From Xenophilus aerolatus (GTDB lineage Bacteria > Pseudomonadota > Gammaproteobacteria > Burkholderiales > Burkholderiaceae_C), in assembly GCA_030418545.1 (NCBI GenBank), contig QAIB01000002.1, forward strand, positions 620,001-684,000: DNA of 64,000 bases, given 5' to 3'. Every line of letters begins with the position of its first letter. Position 1 is the stretch's first letter. Shown piece after piece: positions 1-10,018 of this stretch. The translations under genes and the position numbers were made by a program. The notes beneath the pieces were generated by a model. That model saw only the letters and a list, made by a program, of their open reading frames with translations. It was not told where the DNA came from and ran no database searches.

Positions 1-1211
1 GATACCGGCATCATGTGCGCCAGGTTCAGCGTCGAGACGATGGGCTGACGCACGTTGGCGTAGGCGTTGCCCGGAATGGACGACAGCCACGCATCCACGG
101 CGTTGAGCGTTTCGGGAATGGTGACGAAGCCCCGGCCCTGGATGGCACGCTCCACCATGCGCAGCTTCTCGTCGGCTGCGCCGGCGTCCTCGTCCATGAC
201 GGTGACGGTCGCCGTCAGGTAGCCGAAGGCGACTTGATCGCTGCCCAGTTCCTGCAAGGCGGCATCCGCGTCCGCCGCCTTGTTGTTCGCGTCGGTATCG
301 ACCAGCGGGCTTTCCTGCTGGAAGATCGTTTCGCGCAACAGCGCGATGACGTTCTTGCGCTTGGCGAACCACTGGCGGCGCAAGCGCCCCAACCCCCGTT
401 CCGCCTCGGATTTGTCGAGGCACAGAAAGCGCGTGCTCCAGCGATACCCAAACCCCAGGCGGTTGAGGTCGTCCAGAATCCCCGGCCAGGTCGAGGTCGG
501 GAAACCTCGCACCGACACCACGCGCAGGTGCTGGTCGCCCAGCATGGGCGCCAGGCCGCCGACCAGCGCGGAATCGGTCAGCAGCGCGTCGATGTGGAAC
601 GGCACTTCGGGCACGCCCACGCGATAGCGCAGCGTCGAGATGGTCGCGTGCAGGTAGGTCAGCGTCTGCGCGTCATCGAGCCAGTCAATTTCCGGCATCA
701 CGCTGTCGAGCAGGTCGAAGACGCGATCCGTTTCCGCGACGAAGGCTTGCAGCCGCTCGCGCCAGTCCACGCCATTCGTCGGCGTGTTCTCGTAGAGCAT
801 CCTGGCTGCACGAGCGCGGGATTCTTCCGGCGGCAGGTAAAGCAGCGTCAGGTGATAGCCGCTCTCGAAGTGATTACCCGATTCCTCGAAGGCGGCCCGG
901 CGTTCTTCCTCCACCACCCACGAAAGCGGCTCGGGAAACTCCGAGTGCGGATAGTCGGCCGCAGGCCGGCGCTCGGCTTCGATGAATAGCGCCCAGCCCG
1001 ATCCCATGCGGCGCAGCGCATTGTTCAACCGCGCCGACGTGGCGACCAGCTCGCCTTGCGTCGCGCTGTCGAGGTCAGGCCCGCGAAACCGGGCCGTGCG
1101 CTGGAAACTGCCGTCCTTGTTCAAGACGAGGCCCGGCGCGACCAGCCCGGCCCAGGGCAGCCAGTCGGCAAGCAAGGCCGGGCGCTGGCGGTATTCGGCG
1201 AGATTCAGCAT
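1..1211 (-). CDS. trbE: TrbE conjugation ATPase (VirB4 family), N-terminal part
   Basis: This is the first 400 or so residues of TrbE, the VirB4-type ATPase that powers assembly of the type IV mating channel at the inner membrane. It starts at the ATG at 1211 with MLNLAEYRQRPALLADWLPW, a typical TrbE opening, and stays open to the window edge. The Walker motifs lie further downstream and are not visible. It follows trbD after a 15-bp gap in the same minus-strand operon. No frameshift is seen in the visible part. Confidence 0.88.
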   Translation of the reverse strand, partial: MLNLAEYRQRPALLADWLPWAGLVAPGLVLNKDGSFQRTARFRGPDLDSATQGELVATSARLNNALRRMGSGWALFIEAERRPAADYPHSEFPEPLSWVVEEERRAAFEESGNHFESGYHLTLLYLPPEESRARAARMLYENTPTNGVDWRERLQAFVAETDRVFDLLDSVMPEIDWLDDAQTLTYLHATISTLRYRVGVPEVPFHIDALLTDSALVGGLAPMLGDQHLRVVSVRGFPTSTWPGILDDLNRLGFGYRWSTRFLCLDKSEAERGLGRLRRQWFAKRKNVIALLRETIFQQESPLVDTDANNKAADADAALQELGSDQVAFGYLTATVTVMDEDAGAADEKLRMVERAIQGRGFVTIPETLNAVDAWLSSIPGNAYANVRQPIVSTLNLAHMMPV

Positions 1212-1226
1212 CGCGGCGTCCTCCCC

Positions 1227-1499
1227 TCACACGTCCAGCAGCGGGCGGTGCTTGATGTGCCGGGCGAAGACCTGCATGAACTGCGGATCGACGCGCGCAC
1301 CCCACACCGCCAGCGAATGGCCGACGATCCAGAGCACCACGCCGGGAATCCACAGTTGCAGGCCCAAGCCGACAGCGGCGGCCAGCGTGCCGTTGGCGAT
1401 CGCCACGGTGCGCGGCGCACCGCCAAGCAGAATCGGCTCGGTCAGTGAGCGATGCAGCGGCACCTCGAAGCCGTCCCTGAAGGTGTCCGGGGCACTCAT
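1227..1499 (-). CDS. trbD: TrbD conjugal transfer protein (VirB3-like)
   Basis: A 90-residue inner-membrane component of the type IV mating apparatus. The N-terminal part carries FEVPLHRSLTEPILLGGAPR, a conserved TrbD stretch, followed by one long hydrophobic segment (about residues 33-60) that would anchor it in the membrane. The start at 1499 overlaps the trbC stop by four bases (ATGA), which supports translational coupling and decides the start. A longer upstream reading is possible in this frame but would run over trbC. Confidence 0.88.
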   Translation of the reverse strand: MSAPDTFRDGFEVPLHRSLTEPILLGGAPRTVAIANGTLAAAVGLGLQLWIPGVVLWIVGHSLAVWGARVDPQFMQVFARHIKHRPLLDV

Positions 1500-1879
1500 A
1501 CGACCGCCCCGCCGGAGAAGCTGAAGAACGACAGGAAGAAGCTGGAAGCCGCAAACGCGATGGACAGACCGAAGACGATCTGGATCAGCTTGCGGAATCC
1601 GCCGGACGTGTCGCCGAAGGCGAGCGCGAGGCCCGTGGCGATGATGATGATGACCGCGACGATTCGCGCCACCGGCCCCTGGATGGATTCGAGGATGGAT
1701 TGCAGCGGGCCTTCCCACGGCATCGAGGAACCGGCGGCCTGCGCGGTTCCGGCTAGGAACAGCAGCAGCGCGGCCAGCAGCAGCCCTTGCCCCGCAGGGC
1801 GGGCCAGGCAGCGCAGCCGCGCGTGGCGCAAAGCCGGATTTGCAGAAAAACGGAAAGCAGGAATGGTCATCTGCGTCAT
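1496..1879 (-). CDS. trbC: TrbC conjugative pilin (VirB2 family)
   Basis: A 127-residue prepilin. A hydrophobic signal region (about residues 30-49) ends in AQA, a likely signal-peptidase site. The mature part has two further membrane helices (about 70-87 and 97-117), as expected for VirB2-type cyclic or linear pilins. It lies between trbB and trbD with four-base overlaps on both sides. Length and hydropathy match TrbC of IncP plasmids and Tn4371-type ICEs. Confidence 0.88.
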   Translation of the reverse strand: MTQMTIPAFRFSANPALRHARLRCLARPAGQGLLLAALLLFLAGTAQAAGSSMPWEGPLQSILESIQGPVARIVAVIIIIATGLALAFGDTSGGFRKLIQIVFGLSIAFAASSFFLSFFSFSGGAVV

Positions 1880-2928
1880 GGCAGTTCTCCAAGTGAGTCA
1901 GGGGATGGGGAAGTCGCCGCAGCGGGTGCGGCATTGGGAAGCGGCGGCAGCTCGGGAAACGGCGTTTCCAGCGCGTCCGCCAGTTGGTAGCCCACGCCGT
2001 CGAAGCCGACGACGCGGGCGATGCTCTCGATGCGGCGTTTGCGCCCGCGCCCGGCGATGTGGATCGCCACGTTGACCGCCTCGGCGATCAGCGCACGGGG
2101 CGGGTTCACCGCCACTTCGAGAATCAGTTGCTCCAAGCGCAGCAGCGCGCCGAGTGCGGAGCCGGCATGGATCGTGGCGATGCCGCCGGGATGGCCGGTG
2201 CCCCACACCTTGATGAGATCCAGCGCCTCGGCGCCGCGCACTTCGCCAACGACGACGCGATCAGGCCGCAGGCGCATGGACGAGCGCACCAGCTCGGTCA
2301 TGGACACCACGCCTGCGCGGGTGCGCAGAGGAACGTGGTCACGGGCCGCGCATTGCAGCTCCACCGTGTCTTCGAGCACCAGCACGCGGTCGCCGGTGGC
2401 GGCGATTTCGGCGAGCAAAGCATTGGCGAGCGTGGTCTTGCCGCTGCTGGTGGCGCCGGCGATCAGCACGTTCTGCCGCTCGCGCACGGCGCGAACGAGA
2501 AAGCCCGCTTGCGCGCTGGTCATCATTCCGTCGATGACGTACCGCTCCAGCGGAATTACGCCGATGGCACGCTTGCGCAGCGCGAAGGCCGGCCCCGGCG
2601 CTGCCGGCGGCAAGATGCCCTCGAAGCGTTCGCCGGTTTCGGGCAACTCGGCGGACAGCAGCGGCTGGCCGCGATGGACTTCTGCGCCGACGTGGGCCGC
2701 GACCAGGCGGATGATTCGCTCGCCGTCCGCCTCGGACAGTTCCACGCCCATCGGCGCGCGCCCACTAGAAAGCCGATCCACCCAAAGGGTGCGATCAGGA
2801 TTCAGCATCACCTCCACCACGTCCGGGTCTTCGAGCGCGGCGGCGATCAGCGGCCCCATCGCCGTGCGCAACATCTGGATGCGGCGGTCGAGCGACGTGG
2901 CGGTCATGGACTGCGGAACGGCACTCAT
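1876..2928 (-). CDS. trbB: TrbB conjugation ATPase (VirB11 family)
   Basis: A 350-residue traffic ATPase of the VirB11/GspE superfamily that works at the cytoplasmic face of the mating channel. Walker A is GATSSGKT at about residues 158-165. Further on are the conserved [20 protein letters not shown] region and a [11 protein letters not shown] motif typical of secretion ATPases. I chose the ATG at 2928 because it overlaps the upstream CopG-like gene by ATGA. Longer readings in this frame run out of known homology. It is intact and in operon with trbC. Confidence 0.92.
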   Translation of the reverse strand: MSAVPQSMTATSLDRRIQMLRTAMGPLIAAALEDPDVVEVMLNPDRTLWVDRLSSGRAPMGVELSEADGERIIRLVAAHVGAEVHRGQPLLSAELPETGERFEGILPPAAPGPAFALRKRAIGVIPLERYVIDGMMTSAQAGFLVRAVRERQNVLIAGATSSGKTTLANALLAEIAATGDRVLVLEDTVELQCAARDHVPLRTRAGVVSMTELVRSSMRLRPDRVVVGEVRGAEALDLIKVWGTGHPGGIATIHAGSALGALLRLEQLILEVAVNPPRALIAEAVNVAIHIAGRGRKRRIESIARVVGFDGVGYQLADALETPFPELPPLPNAAPAAATSPSPDSLGELP

Positions 2929-3389
2929 GACGCACGCTCCTGCGCTTGCGCGGCTGCCGCCGCGTCTTCCATCCGCATCGGGTCGGGATGCAGTTCCTCC
3001 ACCACGTCGCGCACCAGGCTGCGGCCCCGCAGCAGGTGGCGGCCAAGCTGCTCGGTGAACTGCTCGAAGCGCGCTTTGCCCTGCGCGCGTGCCGCGTCTT
3101 GGTGCGCCTCGGGGACTGGTGTGCTGACCGTGAGGTAGTAGCGAATGAACAGCGCCAGCGTTTCGATGGCGATGTTCTGGTCGCGCTCCATGCGCTCGGC
3201 CTGGCGCGACAGGCGATCCAGCCGCTTGGCGATGGCCGCTTCGCGCTGGTCGGCGGCATCGGGCGACAGCCACGATGCGAGCGCCGCCGCGACGATGGAC
3301 GACTTGGACACGCCTTTCTTGGCGGCAAGCTCATCGAGCCGCTTGGCGTGCTCGGGCTGGATAAAGAGGTTCAGGCGGTAGTGGCTCAT
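2925..3389 (-). CDS. CopG-family ribbon-helix-helix protein
   Basis: A 154-residue protein with an N-terminal ribbon-helix-helix pattern ([19 protein letters not shown], then a [14 protein letters not shown] helix), the layout of CopG/Arc DNA-binding proteins. The rest is a charged helical region, probably for oligomerisation. It lies between traG and trbB, joined to both by four-base ATGA overlaps, as a CopG-like gene does in many Tn4371-type elements. A role in controlling the transfer operon is an inference from position and fold. Confidence 0.75.
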   Translation of the reverse strand: MSHYRLNLFIQPEHAKRLDELAAKKGVSKSSIVAAALASWLSPDAADQREAAIAKRLDRLSRQAERMERDQNIAIETLALFIRYYLTVSTPVPEAHQDAARAQGKARFEQFTEQLGRHLLRGRSLVRDVVEELHPDPMRMEDAAAAAQAQERAS

Positions 3390-5386
3390 AGCTCGATTCC
3401 GTCGTTGGGGTCGAGGGAAGCCAGCCGGGCCGTGCGCTGCATGGCTGGATCAAGCTGGCGAGGAAGGGGAAGCGGCAGGTCGTCGTCGTCATCGAGCAGC
3501 CCAAGGTCGGCCGCAGGCGCGGCCAGCACGGGGTCGTAGGCGACGGTTTCGGAGAGTTCGGGCTGACGGCATGGGCCGCCGTCGTCGGTGCTGTCCAAGT
3601 CGTCGGCGGATGCCGTGCCCGGTGCTGCCGGCATCAGCGGAATCGCCAGCCCGCTCCAGTCATCGGGCCGCGATGGCGGCGCGTCGGCGTACTGCCCGTC
3701 CGCCAGCGCGGGCGGCGGCAGCACGCGACGCTTGAAGTTGCTGTCCACGTAGTAGCGCAGCTTCTTCGCCTTGATCGGCGCCATGCTGGACACCATCACC
3801 ACTGCCTCGTCGGGTGGAAGCTGCATGACTTCGCCCGGCGTCAGCAGCGGGCGGGCCGTCTCCTGGCGCGACACCATCAGGTGGCCCAGCCACGGCGCGA
3901 GCCGATGGCCCGCGTAGTTGCGCTGGGCACGCAGCTCGGTGGCCGTGCCCAGCGTCTCGGAGATCCGCTTGGCGGTGCGTTCGTCGTTCGTGGCGAACGT
4001 CACGCGCACATGGCAGTTGTCGAGAATCGAATGGTTCTGGCCGTAGGCTTTGTCGATCTGGTTGAGCGACTGCGCGATGAGGAAGCTGCGGATGCCGTAT
4101 CCGGCCATGAAGGCCAGTGCCGTCTCGAAGAAGTCCAAGCGCCCCAGCGCCGGGAACTCGTCGAGCATCAGCAGCAGCTTGTGGCGGCGCTCGATGCCAT
4201 CGGAGCCATCGAGCGATTCGGAGAGGCGCCGACCGATCTGGTTGAGGATCAGGCGAATGAGCGGCTTCGTCCGCGAAATGTCCGAAGGCGGCACCACCAG
4301 GTACAGCGACACAGGATGCGCTGCCGCGATCAGGTCTGCGATGCGCCAGTCGCAGCGCGAAGTGACTTCGGCCACCGTGGGATCGCGGTACAGGCCGAGG
4401 AACGACATGGCCGTGGACAGCACGCCCGAGCGTTCGTTGTCGCTCTTGTTGAGGACTTCACGCGCCGCCGACGCGACGACCGGATGCGCCCCATCGCCGA
4501 GGTGCGGCGTGGTCATCATCCGATGCAAGGTCAGCTCGAAGGGGCTGGCCGGGTCGCTAAGGAAGTTGGCGACGCCGCGCAGCGTCTTGTCCTTGCCCGC
4601 GTAGAGCACATGCAGGATGGCCCCGACCAGCAGTGCGTGGCTGGTCTTTTCCCAATGGTTTCGCTTCTCCAGCGCGCCTTCGGGATCAACCAGAATGTCC
4701 GCGATGTTCTGCACGTCGCGCACCTCATGCGCGCCGCGCCGTACCTCCAGCAGCGGGTTGTAGGCCGCCGACTTCGCATCGGTCGGGTTGAACAGCAGGC
4801 AATGTGAGAAGCGCGAGCGCCAGCCGGCGGTGATCTGCCAGTTCTCGCCCTTGATGTCGTGGATGACGGCGGATGCGGGCCAGGACAGCAAGGTGGGCAC
4901 CACCAGGCCCACGCCCTTGCCGGAGCGCGTGGGCGCGAAGGTCAGGACATGTTCCGGGCCTTCATGCCGCAGGTACTGGCGGTCATGCTGGCCCAGGAAC
5001 ACGCCGGCCGGCTGCGTGAGGCCCGCCATGCGAATGTCCTGCGCGTTCGCCCAGCGGGCAGAGCCGTAAGTCGTGACAAGGCGCGATTGGCGCGAGCGCC
5101 AAATCGACATGCCGATGGCGACCACCACCGCCAGCAGGCCGCTGCCGCCCGCGATGGCGCCGCCGGTATCGAACACGCGCGGCGCGTAGGCATCGAAAAC
5201 GAACCACCACTCAAACAGCTTCCACGGGTGGTAGATCGGTGTGCCGAGAAGGTCAAACCAGGGCGAGCCAAGGCGTAGTTGATAGCCAAGAGCCGCTGCT
5301 GTCCATTGTGTGGCGCCCCACACGCCGGCGATCACGATGCCGAATACCACGGCGATCTGACCGAACAGCACGTTCGTCCCTTGCAT
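3386..5386 (-). CDS. traG: TraG type IV coupling protein (VirD4 family)
   Basis: A 666-residue coupling protein that links the relaxase-DNA complex to the mating channel. Two N-terminal membrane segments (about residues 5-25 and 75-95) are followed by the cytoplasmic ATPase: Walker A in APTRSGKGVG near residue 151 and a Walker B-like LLLMLDEFPALGR. The C-terminal 100 residues are acidic and proline-rich, with a DDDDD run, and are probably a flexible substrate-docking tail. It heads the minus-strand traG-copG-trb operon. Confidence 0.93.
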   Translation of the reverse strand: MQGTNVLFGQIAVVFGIVIAGVWGATQWTAAALGYQLRLGSPWFDLLGTPIYHPWKLFEWWFVFDAYAPRVFDTGGAIAGGSGLLAVVVAIGMSIWRSRQSRLVTTYGSARWANAQDIRMAGLTQPAGVFLGQHDRQYLRHEGPEHVLTFAPTRSGKGVGLVVPTLLSWPASAVIHDIKGENWQITAGWRSRFSHCLLFNPTDAKSAAYNPLLEVRRGAHEVRDVQNIADILVDPEGALEKRNHWEKTSHALLVGAILHVLYAGKDKTLRGVANFLSDPASPFELTLHRMMTTPHLGDGAHPVVASAAREVLNKSDNERSGVLSTAMSFLGLYRDPTVAEVTSRCDWRIADLIAAAHPVSLYLVVPPSDISRTKPLIRLILNQIGRRLSESLDGSDGIERRHKLLLMLDEFPALGRLDFFETALAFMAGYGIRSFLIAQSLNQIDKAYGQNHSILDNCHVRVTFATNDERTAKRISETLGTATELRAQRNYAGHRLAPWLGHLMVSRQETARPLLTPGEVMQLPPDEAVVMVSSMAPIKAKKLRYYVDSNFKRRVLPPPALADGQYADAPPSRPDDWSGLAIPLMPAAPGTASADDLDSTDDGGPCRQPELSETVAYDPVLAAPAADLGLLDDDDDLPLPLPRQLDPAMQRTARLASLDPNDGIEL

Positions 5387-5622
5387 GACCTGGCCTCCGA
5401 TTTCTCCTGCGCTGATTCCTCATGGGGAAGGCGGCACAAGAACGTGCCGCAGGCGTCAGGATGGGTGTCGGGTCAGTGCCGGTCAAAGACTGCTTCGAGC
5501 AGAAAGGTCGAGCAAAAAGACAGAATTAGTGCAGGGGCGAACCAATGAAAAACACCGCAAGCGATAACGCATTGCGGCGTGTCGAGCAGAAATATTGAGG
5601 CGATGCTGCGAACCGCCAACGA

Positions 5623-5901
5623 TCAGAACTTGGCTGATTCCTTCGGTGGTGTGTACGGCGTTTCACCGTCGCCATAGAACCGCTTGCGCGTGGCTTCGGC
5701 TACCCGATTGCACAGCACGTCGCCCAGCTTGGGGCGATCCGTCTTGCATTGTTGGCGCAGCTCTTTGAGCCGTTCGGGGTTGGCCGCCAGTTCTTCCACC
5801 GTCGGGATATTCGCCTCCGGAACGTTGGTCGTTTGTGGCGTCTCGGAATTGCCGCAGGCAGTCAGCGCGGCCACCAGCAGGAACTGGATGAGCTTCTTCA
5901 T
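5623..5901 (-). CDS. EexN-like entry-exclusion lipoprotein
   Basis: A 92-residue lipoprotein precursor. The signal peptide MKKLIQFLLVAALTAC ends in an LTAC lipobox, and the mature part carries the ELAANPERLKELRQQC pattern and a second conserved Cys (DVLCNRV) seen in EexN-family proteins. EexN lipoproteins in conjugative elements block redundant entry of the same element. It follows the LysR gene with an ATGA overlap and precedes traG by about 235 bases. The family call is from pattern recognition; exclusion function is inferred. Confidence 0.72.
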   Translation of the reverse strand: MKKLIQFLLVAALTACGNSETPQTTNVPEANIPTVEELAANPERLKELRQQCKTDRPKLGDVLCNRVAEATRKRFYGDGETPYTPPKESAKF

Positions 5902-6842
5902 GGCGTGGATTCCTCCAAGGGATCGGAATGATGGCCCGGCTTGGGCCTTGGGGGTTCCGGAGATTCAATGGCCTGCACGCGCTCAATGAACCGGGCCAGA
6001 ACATCGGACGGCTCGCCTTCGGGGAACAGTAGGTAAGTTGTCAGCGGCGGCACGCGCAATGCCAGCGGTCGGGCCACCACACCTGCGTCAGGGTTAGCGG
6101 CAATGCGCGCGGCACCCGTAAACCCAAGCGCCAGGCCAGCCGACACCAGCACCATCATCAGATCGCACGTAGCAACCCGTTCTGCGACCAACGGCTCCGT
6201 GCCGGCCCGGCGTAGCACACGATCTACGAATCTGGCATGGCCTTCGCAAACTTGTGGATCGCATAGAACCAGCGGATAGCGCAGCAACTCCTCCAAAGGA
6301 ATGCGCTTGTACGCAAGCAGCGGATGCCGGGCTGGCACCGTTACTATGAGCGCGTCTCGCCATACAGGTATGGCGGCGATGCTGTCACCTACTTCATCAG
6401 ACTGCGCAAACCCCACGTCGTACAGATCGTCGTGCAGACCTTTGATCTGCTGTGATAGCGGTACCTCGAAGAATCGGAGTTCAAGTTCAGGCTCTTCTTG
6501 TCGGCATAGCGCCAGCAGAGCCGGTAGGCGCGACGGTGTGATGCCGTCCGACAATGCCACTCGCAATTGCCCATGGAAACCATTGGCCGCCGCTTTCACG
6601 CTATCGCGGGCTTGCTCCAAGACAGTGAACACGCGACGCACGTGTTCCAAGAACAGTCGGCCAGCGAGCGTCAATCGAGTGCTGCGAGTGGTGCGAGCAA
6701 ATAACACCGCCCCGAGTTCCACCTCCAACTCCTTGATAGCGCGCGACAGAGGCGACTGCTCAATGTGCAGCCTCTCCGCTGCTCGTGCGAAGTGGAGTTC
6801 TTCAGCAACGGCCAAGAAGCAACGCAGATGACGAAGCTCCAT
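5898..6842 (-). CDS. LysR-family transcriptional regulator (ICE core)
   Basis: A 314-residue LysR-type regulator. The N-terminal winged helix begins MELRHLRCFLAVAEELHF and contains the typical AAERLHIEQSPLSRAIKELE helix-turn-helix. The effector-binding domain follows. I chose the start at 6842; an in-frame ATG at 6857 would add five residues. It overlaps the EexN-like gene by four bases. A LysR gene next to traG recurs in Tn4371-type ICEs, so it is more likely part of the transfer region than a regulator of the catabolic cargo beside it, but both are possible. Confidence 0.85.
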   Translation of the reverse strand: MELRHLRCFLAVAEELHFARAAERLHIEQSPLSRAIKELEVELGAVLFARTTRSTRLTLAGRLFLEHVRRVFTVLEQARDSVKAAANGFHGQLRVALSDGITPSRLPALLALCRQEEPELELRFFEVPLSQQIKGLHDDLYDVGFAQSDEVGDSIAAIPVWRDALIVTVPARHPLLAYKRIPLEELLRYPLVLCDPQVCEGHARFVDRVLRRAGTEPLVAERVATCDLMMVLVSAGLALGFTGAARIAANPDAGVVARPLALRVPPLTTYLLFPEGEPSDVLARFIERVQAIESPEPPRPKPGHHSDPLEESTP

Positions 6843-7069
6843 ATAGTGCCCTCTCAAAATGCATCTTCATCGCAGAGCCTCCATGCTCAATCTCGTCACA
6901 ACGATCTGTGTGGACGACGATTGGCGTCCCGTACAGATGTAGATCGGATGAAAATCGGAGCGATCATGACGCCCCGCCACGATTGCATTTCCCGAATCGT
7001 TGAGAGCCTGGCCTTACGTGTGCAACGATGGCCGCAGACACACTCCGTCGATACTCGAGGAGGAGCCTT

Positions 7070-7786
7070 TTAGTTGGTTAAATCGGCAATTGACAAGAGC
7101 AAGGTGGTGAGTTGCTCTGGCATGGTGATGTGGGGGTTGTGCGAAGCAGGCAGCTCATAATATTTCCACCCTTCTCGGGCTTGAGCGCGGGACGCCGAAA
7201 GACCAAAGGTGTCATACAGACCAGTCTTCGTACAGTAAATATACGCAGAAGGGATGTTTGAAGCTTCTCCCGCTAGACATAGAGGAGATGTGAACGTAGC
7301 AAGGGGTTGCGGTCCGCGCCTCCCTTGGGCGAGCTTTTGATCATGGTCAGGGGTGTCCGGCGGAAGTGGGCTTGGGGGGACCAGCCAACCGAATCCATTG
7401 TTCTTGACGTCTTCCAGGATGGCGGCTCGCTGAGCCTTTGGCATGAGATCCAATGCGCACTCATCGGACTCCGGTAGTAGTGCGTCGATGTATATCAACT
7501 GTTGAATCCGATCGGGGATTCTGTCGGCCACACCAGTCACGACCATTCCCCCATAGCTGTGCCCGACCAAGATGACATGGTTGAGGTTCTCCGACTCGAT
7601 AGCACGGACGACATCATCGACGTGCATATGCAGGTCGATACGAGGTCCAAGCAAGTGCGAGCGTTCACCCAGCCCCGTACAGGTTGGCGTCAGGAGTCGG
7701 TGATGCGCTGCCAAAAAGAGAGAGTGCATTCGCCACCACGCCCAACCTGCTGACCAGGCCCCATGGACCATCACAAAGGTGTTCAT
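7070..7786 (-). CDS. Alpha/beta-fold hydrolase (esterase-like)
   Basis: A 238-residue alpha/beta hydrolase. It opens with MVHGAWSAGWAWW, an oxyanion-hole HG motif, and has the nucleophile elbow GHSYGG at about residues 96-101. A histidine near the C-terminus (LPASHNPHI) is the likely catalytic His. Size and motifs fit the small plant-esterase/EstC-like group that cleaves esters or amides. It lies 10 bases downstream of the dehydrogenase gene, so the two are probably co-transcribed. The substrate is unknown. Confidence 0.82.
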   Translation of the reverse strand: MNTFVMVHGAWSAGWAWWRMHSLFLAAHHRLLTPTCTGLGERSHLLGPRIDLHMHVDDVVRAIESENLNHVILVGHSYGGMVVTGVADRIPDRIQQLIYIDALLPESDECALDLMPKAQRAAILEDVKNNGFGWLVPPSPLPPDTPDHDQKLAQGRRGPQPLATFTSPLCLAGEASNIPSAYIYCTKTGLYDTFGLSASRAQAREGWKYYELPASHNPHITMPEQLTTLLLSIADLTN

Positions 7787-7796
7787 GGGGCGAGAC

Positions 7797-8552
7797 TCAG
7801 TATCGATATGCCAAGAAGCCGCCGTCCAGCAGTATCTCGGCGCCAGTCACGTACCCAGCCTCTTCTGATGCAAGAAACAAGATTGCGTTCGCGGCGTCTT
7901 CTCGCTTACCGGTGCCGCCCAGTGGAACGGTTTCAAAGAACTTTTCCCGCATTTTGGGATCAGCGGACACCACTGAGGTTCGCATGGGGGGCAGAAGACC
8001 GGGAACGATGGCGTTTACCCGGATCCCTGATCTTGCGTACTCGCCTGCAGCAGAGCGCGTCATGGCCAACACCCCGGCTTTCACGGCGCAATAGCCCATG
8101 TGGAGACCGGGCATGCCTGCATACGCTGCGATGGAGGAAATCGTGATGATTGATCCCCCACCTGCACGAGTGATGGCGCGGGCGCCATGGCGGATGGCTA
8201 GGAAGGTGCCGCGGATATGGATTGACGTCAGTCGGTCGAGATAGTCGACCTTTTCATGATCAGGAACCATACCGCTTATGCCGGCATTGCTTACAACGAT
8301 ATGAATGGCTTCGAAGGATTGCTCCCCCTTCTGAAGGGCTTCCTTCCAGTTTTCCTCTTCAGTGACGTCTAGCTTGACGAAGCATGCTTCGCCACCCCCC
8401 TCGGTAATCGACTGTGCGACTGCTTGGCCTTCTTGCTCTAGTAGGTCAGCGATGACCACGCGCGCGCCCTCGCGCGCAAACATCCTTGCTGTGGCTTCAC
8501 CAATGCCGCTCGCGGCGCCTGTCACGAAAGCAGTTTTTCCAGTGAATCTCAT
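7797..8552 (-). CDS. Short-chain dehydrogenase/reductase
   Basis: A 251-residue classical SDR. It has the cofactor motif TGAASGIG, NAG in VVSNAGISG, the catalytic Ser in ITISSIAAYAG and the YxxxK pair in YCAVK. The acidic ADLLEQE after the second strand favours NAD(H). The start at 8552 has a strong ribosome site (AAGGAG) seven bases upstream; a longer reading to 8621 lacks one and adds a non-SDR tail. It probably oxidises an alcohol in the cargo pathway together with the downstream hydrolase. Confidence 0.87.
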   Translation of the reverse strand: MRFTGKTAFVTGAASGIGEATARMFAREGARVVIADLLEQEGQAVAQSITEGGGEACFVKLDVTEEENWKEALQKGEQSFEAIHIVVSNAGISGMVPDHEKVDYLDRLTSIHIRGTFLAIRHGARAITRAGGGSIITISSIAAYAGMPGLHMGYCAVKAGVLAMTRSAAGEYARSGIRVNAIVPGLLPPMRTSVVSADPKMREKFFETVPLGGTGKREDAANAILFLASEEAGYVTGAEILLDGGFLAYRY

Positions 8553-8732
8553 ACACGTCTCCTTGCAATATGAAAAGGGCAGAGGGGGTTCAGAGTCTCG
8601 GCCGTCTAGCATCTTACACATATCTCGGTAATATTCAAGATGTCAGCAAGATTCCGTTGTCGGCTGGCTAAGAAGCTTGACGCGAGTCGAGGCTGACTCT
8701 CGCTTGCCGCCGCTTACGTCATTCGGGCTCTA

Positions 8733-9736
8733 GGGAATGTCTGCAAAACTCAGGCGCTGGCCGCGTAGCGTGAACGGCAGCGCCCTGCGATGATCTGCGG
8801 CATGAAGCAACTCGGACTGGGCCTGAACCTGTCGACTAAGAAGACGCGCAAGCGGGAGTTCTGGGAGGAGATGGAGCGCGTGGTTCCGTGGTCGGCGCTG
8901 GTGCAGATCGTGAAGCCGTACTACCTGAAGGCGAAGACGGGCCGGCCGCCGTTTGCCATCGAGACGATGCTGCGGGTTCATTACCTCCAGCAGTGGTTCG
9001 CGCTGAGCGACCCGGCGATGGAAGAGGCGCTGCACGACATGCCCGTGTTTCGCGAGTTCGCCAAGCCAGGCGACGTGGCGCGGTTGCCGGACGAGACGAC
9101 GATCCTGAGGTTCCGCCACCTGCTGGAGAAGCACGACCTGGCGACCGACATGCTGCGAGTGGTCAACGACATCCTGCAGGCCAAGGGCCTGTTGATGAAG
9201 AAGTGCAAGGTGGTCGACGCCACGCTGATCGCAGCGCCGAGTTCGACGAAGAACGCGTCGATGCAGAGTCGGGACTGGTGCACAGCGTCGTGGGCTGGTC
9301 GGCCAACGTGAACGACGTGACGCAGGCAGGCAGCTTGCTGCACGGCGTTGAGGAGGTCGCCTTCGGCGACGCCGGCTACCGCGGCGTTCACAAGCGCGGC
9401 GAGGCTCAGGGGCTGCAGTGGCACGTGGCGATGCGCGCCGGCGACCGCCGCAAGCTGAACCCATTCCTGCAGCCCGACTTCCTGGCAGAGCAGGCGGAGA
9501 AGCTGACGGCGAGCATCCGAGCCCAGGTCGAGCACCCGTTCCGTGTATTAAAGCGGCAGTTCGGCTACACGAAGGTGCGGTACCGCGGCCTGGCGAAGAA
9601 CACAGTTCAGATCGTCACGCTGTTCGCGCTGTCGAACCTGTGGATGGCTCGGCGCAGCTTGATGGGGCGCGCAGGGATGAGTGCGTCCGCAGCCTTATGC
9701 GGGGCGGCCTCGAAGGGCACCGAAACCATCATGTAG
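8733..9736 (+). pseudogene. Broken IS5-group transposase
   Basis: The 5' part (ATG at 8802) reads as a normal IS5-group transposase, including LPDETTILRFRHLLEKHDLA and the first catalytic Asp in VVDATLIAAPSSTKN. Near 9255-9260 the reading shifts to another frame that continues AESGLVHSVV, GDAGYRG (second Asp) and VEHPFRVLKRQFGYTKVRYR (Glu). Compared with intact IS5 relatives, about 25 residues covering the MHQTKKGNQW region are missing and the frame is lost. A GGGAATGTCTGC end lies at about 8733 but no matching right end is seen after 9736, so the copy is probably immobile. Confidence 0.85.
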
Positions 9737-10018
9737 CGCCGCGTACGGGCAGTGATTTGAAGCAACCATGCGTAGCGTGGCGTAGTCAAGATGCTTCCGA
9801 ATCGGCGCTGCGAATCACGTTGCGCAGACCTTTCCTCGCGTAGGTGATGCAGAGGTCGCGGACAACGGACCAGATACAGTGGACCCAGAGCAAGGGCACT
9901 GCGAAGCGGCCGAGGACCATGTGCTGTCCAAGTTCAGCTAGCATGTCAACAGGACACAACTTGTTTTTTGCCCCATCGCGCTGACGAAGGGCTCGTTTTA
10001 TACCGGCAAAGGCATTGC
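9737..10018. other. Scarred DNA between IS5 remnant and gntR
   Basis: About 280 bases without an intact gene. The minus strand at roughly 9810-9930 has a short hydrophobic open stretch (VPLLWVHCIWSVVRD) that may be a fragment of a lost membrane protein. The last 60 bases before the regulator are AT-richer and probably hold its promoter. I recognise nothing else. Confidence 0.35.

Noticed and set aside
15-989. Long plus-strand reading over the left edge
   Set aside because: It is the opposite-strand shadow of trbE, whose minus-strand frame gives a recognisable VirB4 protein.
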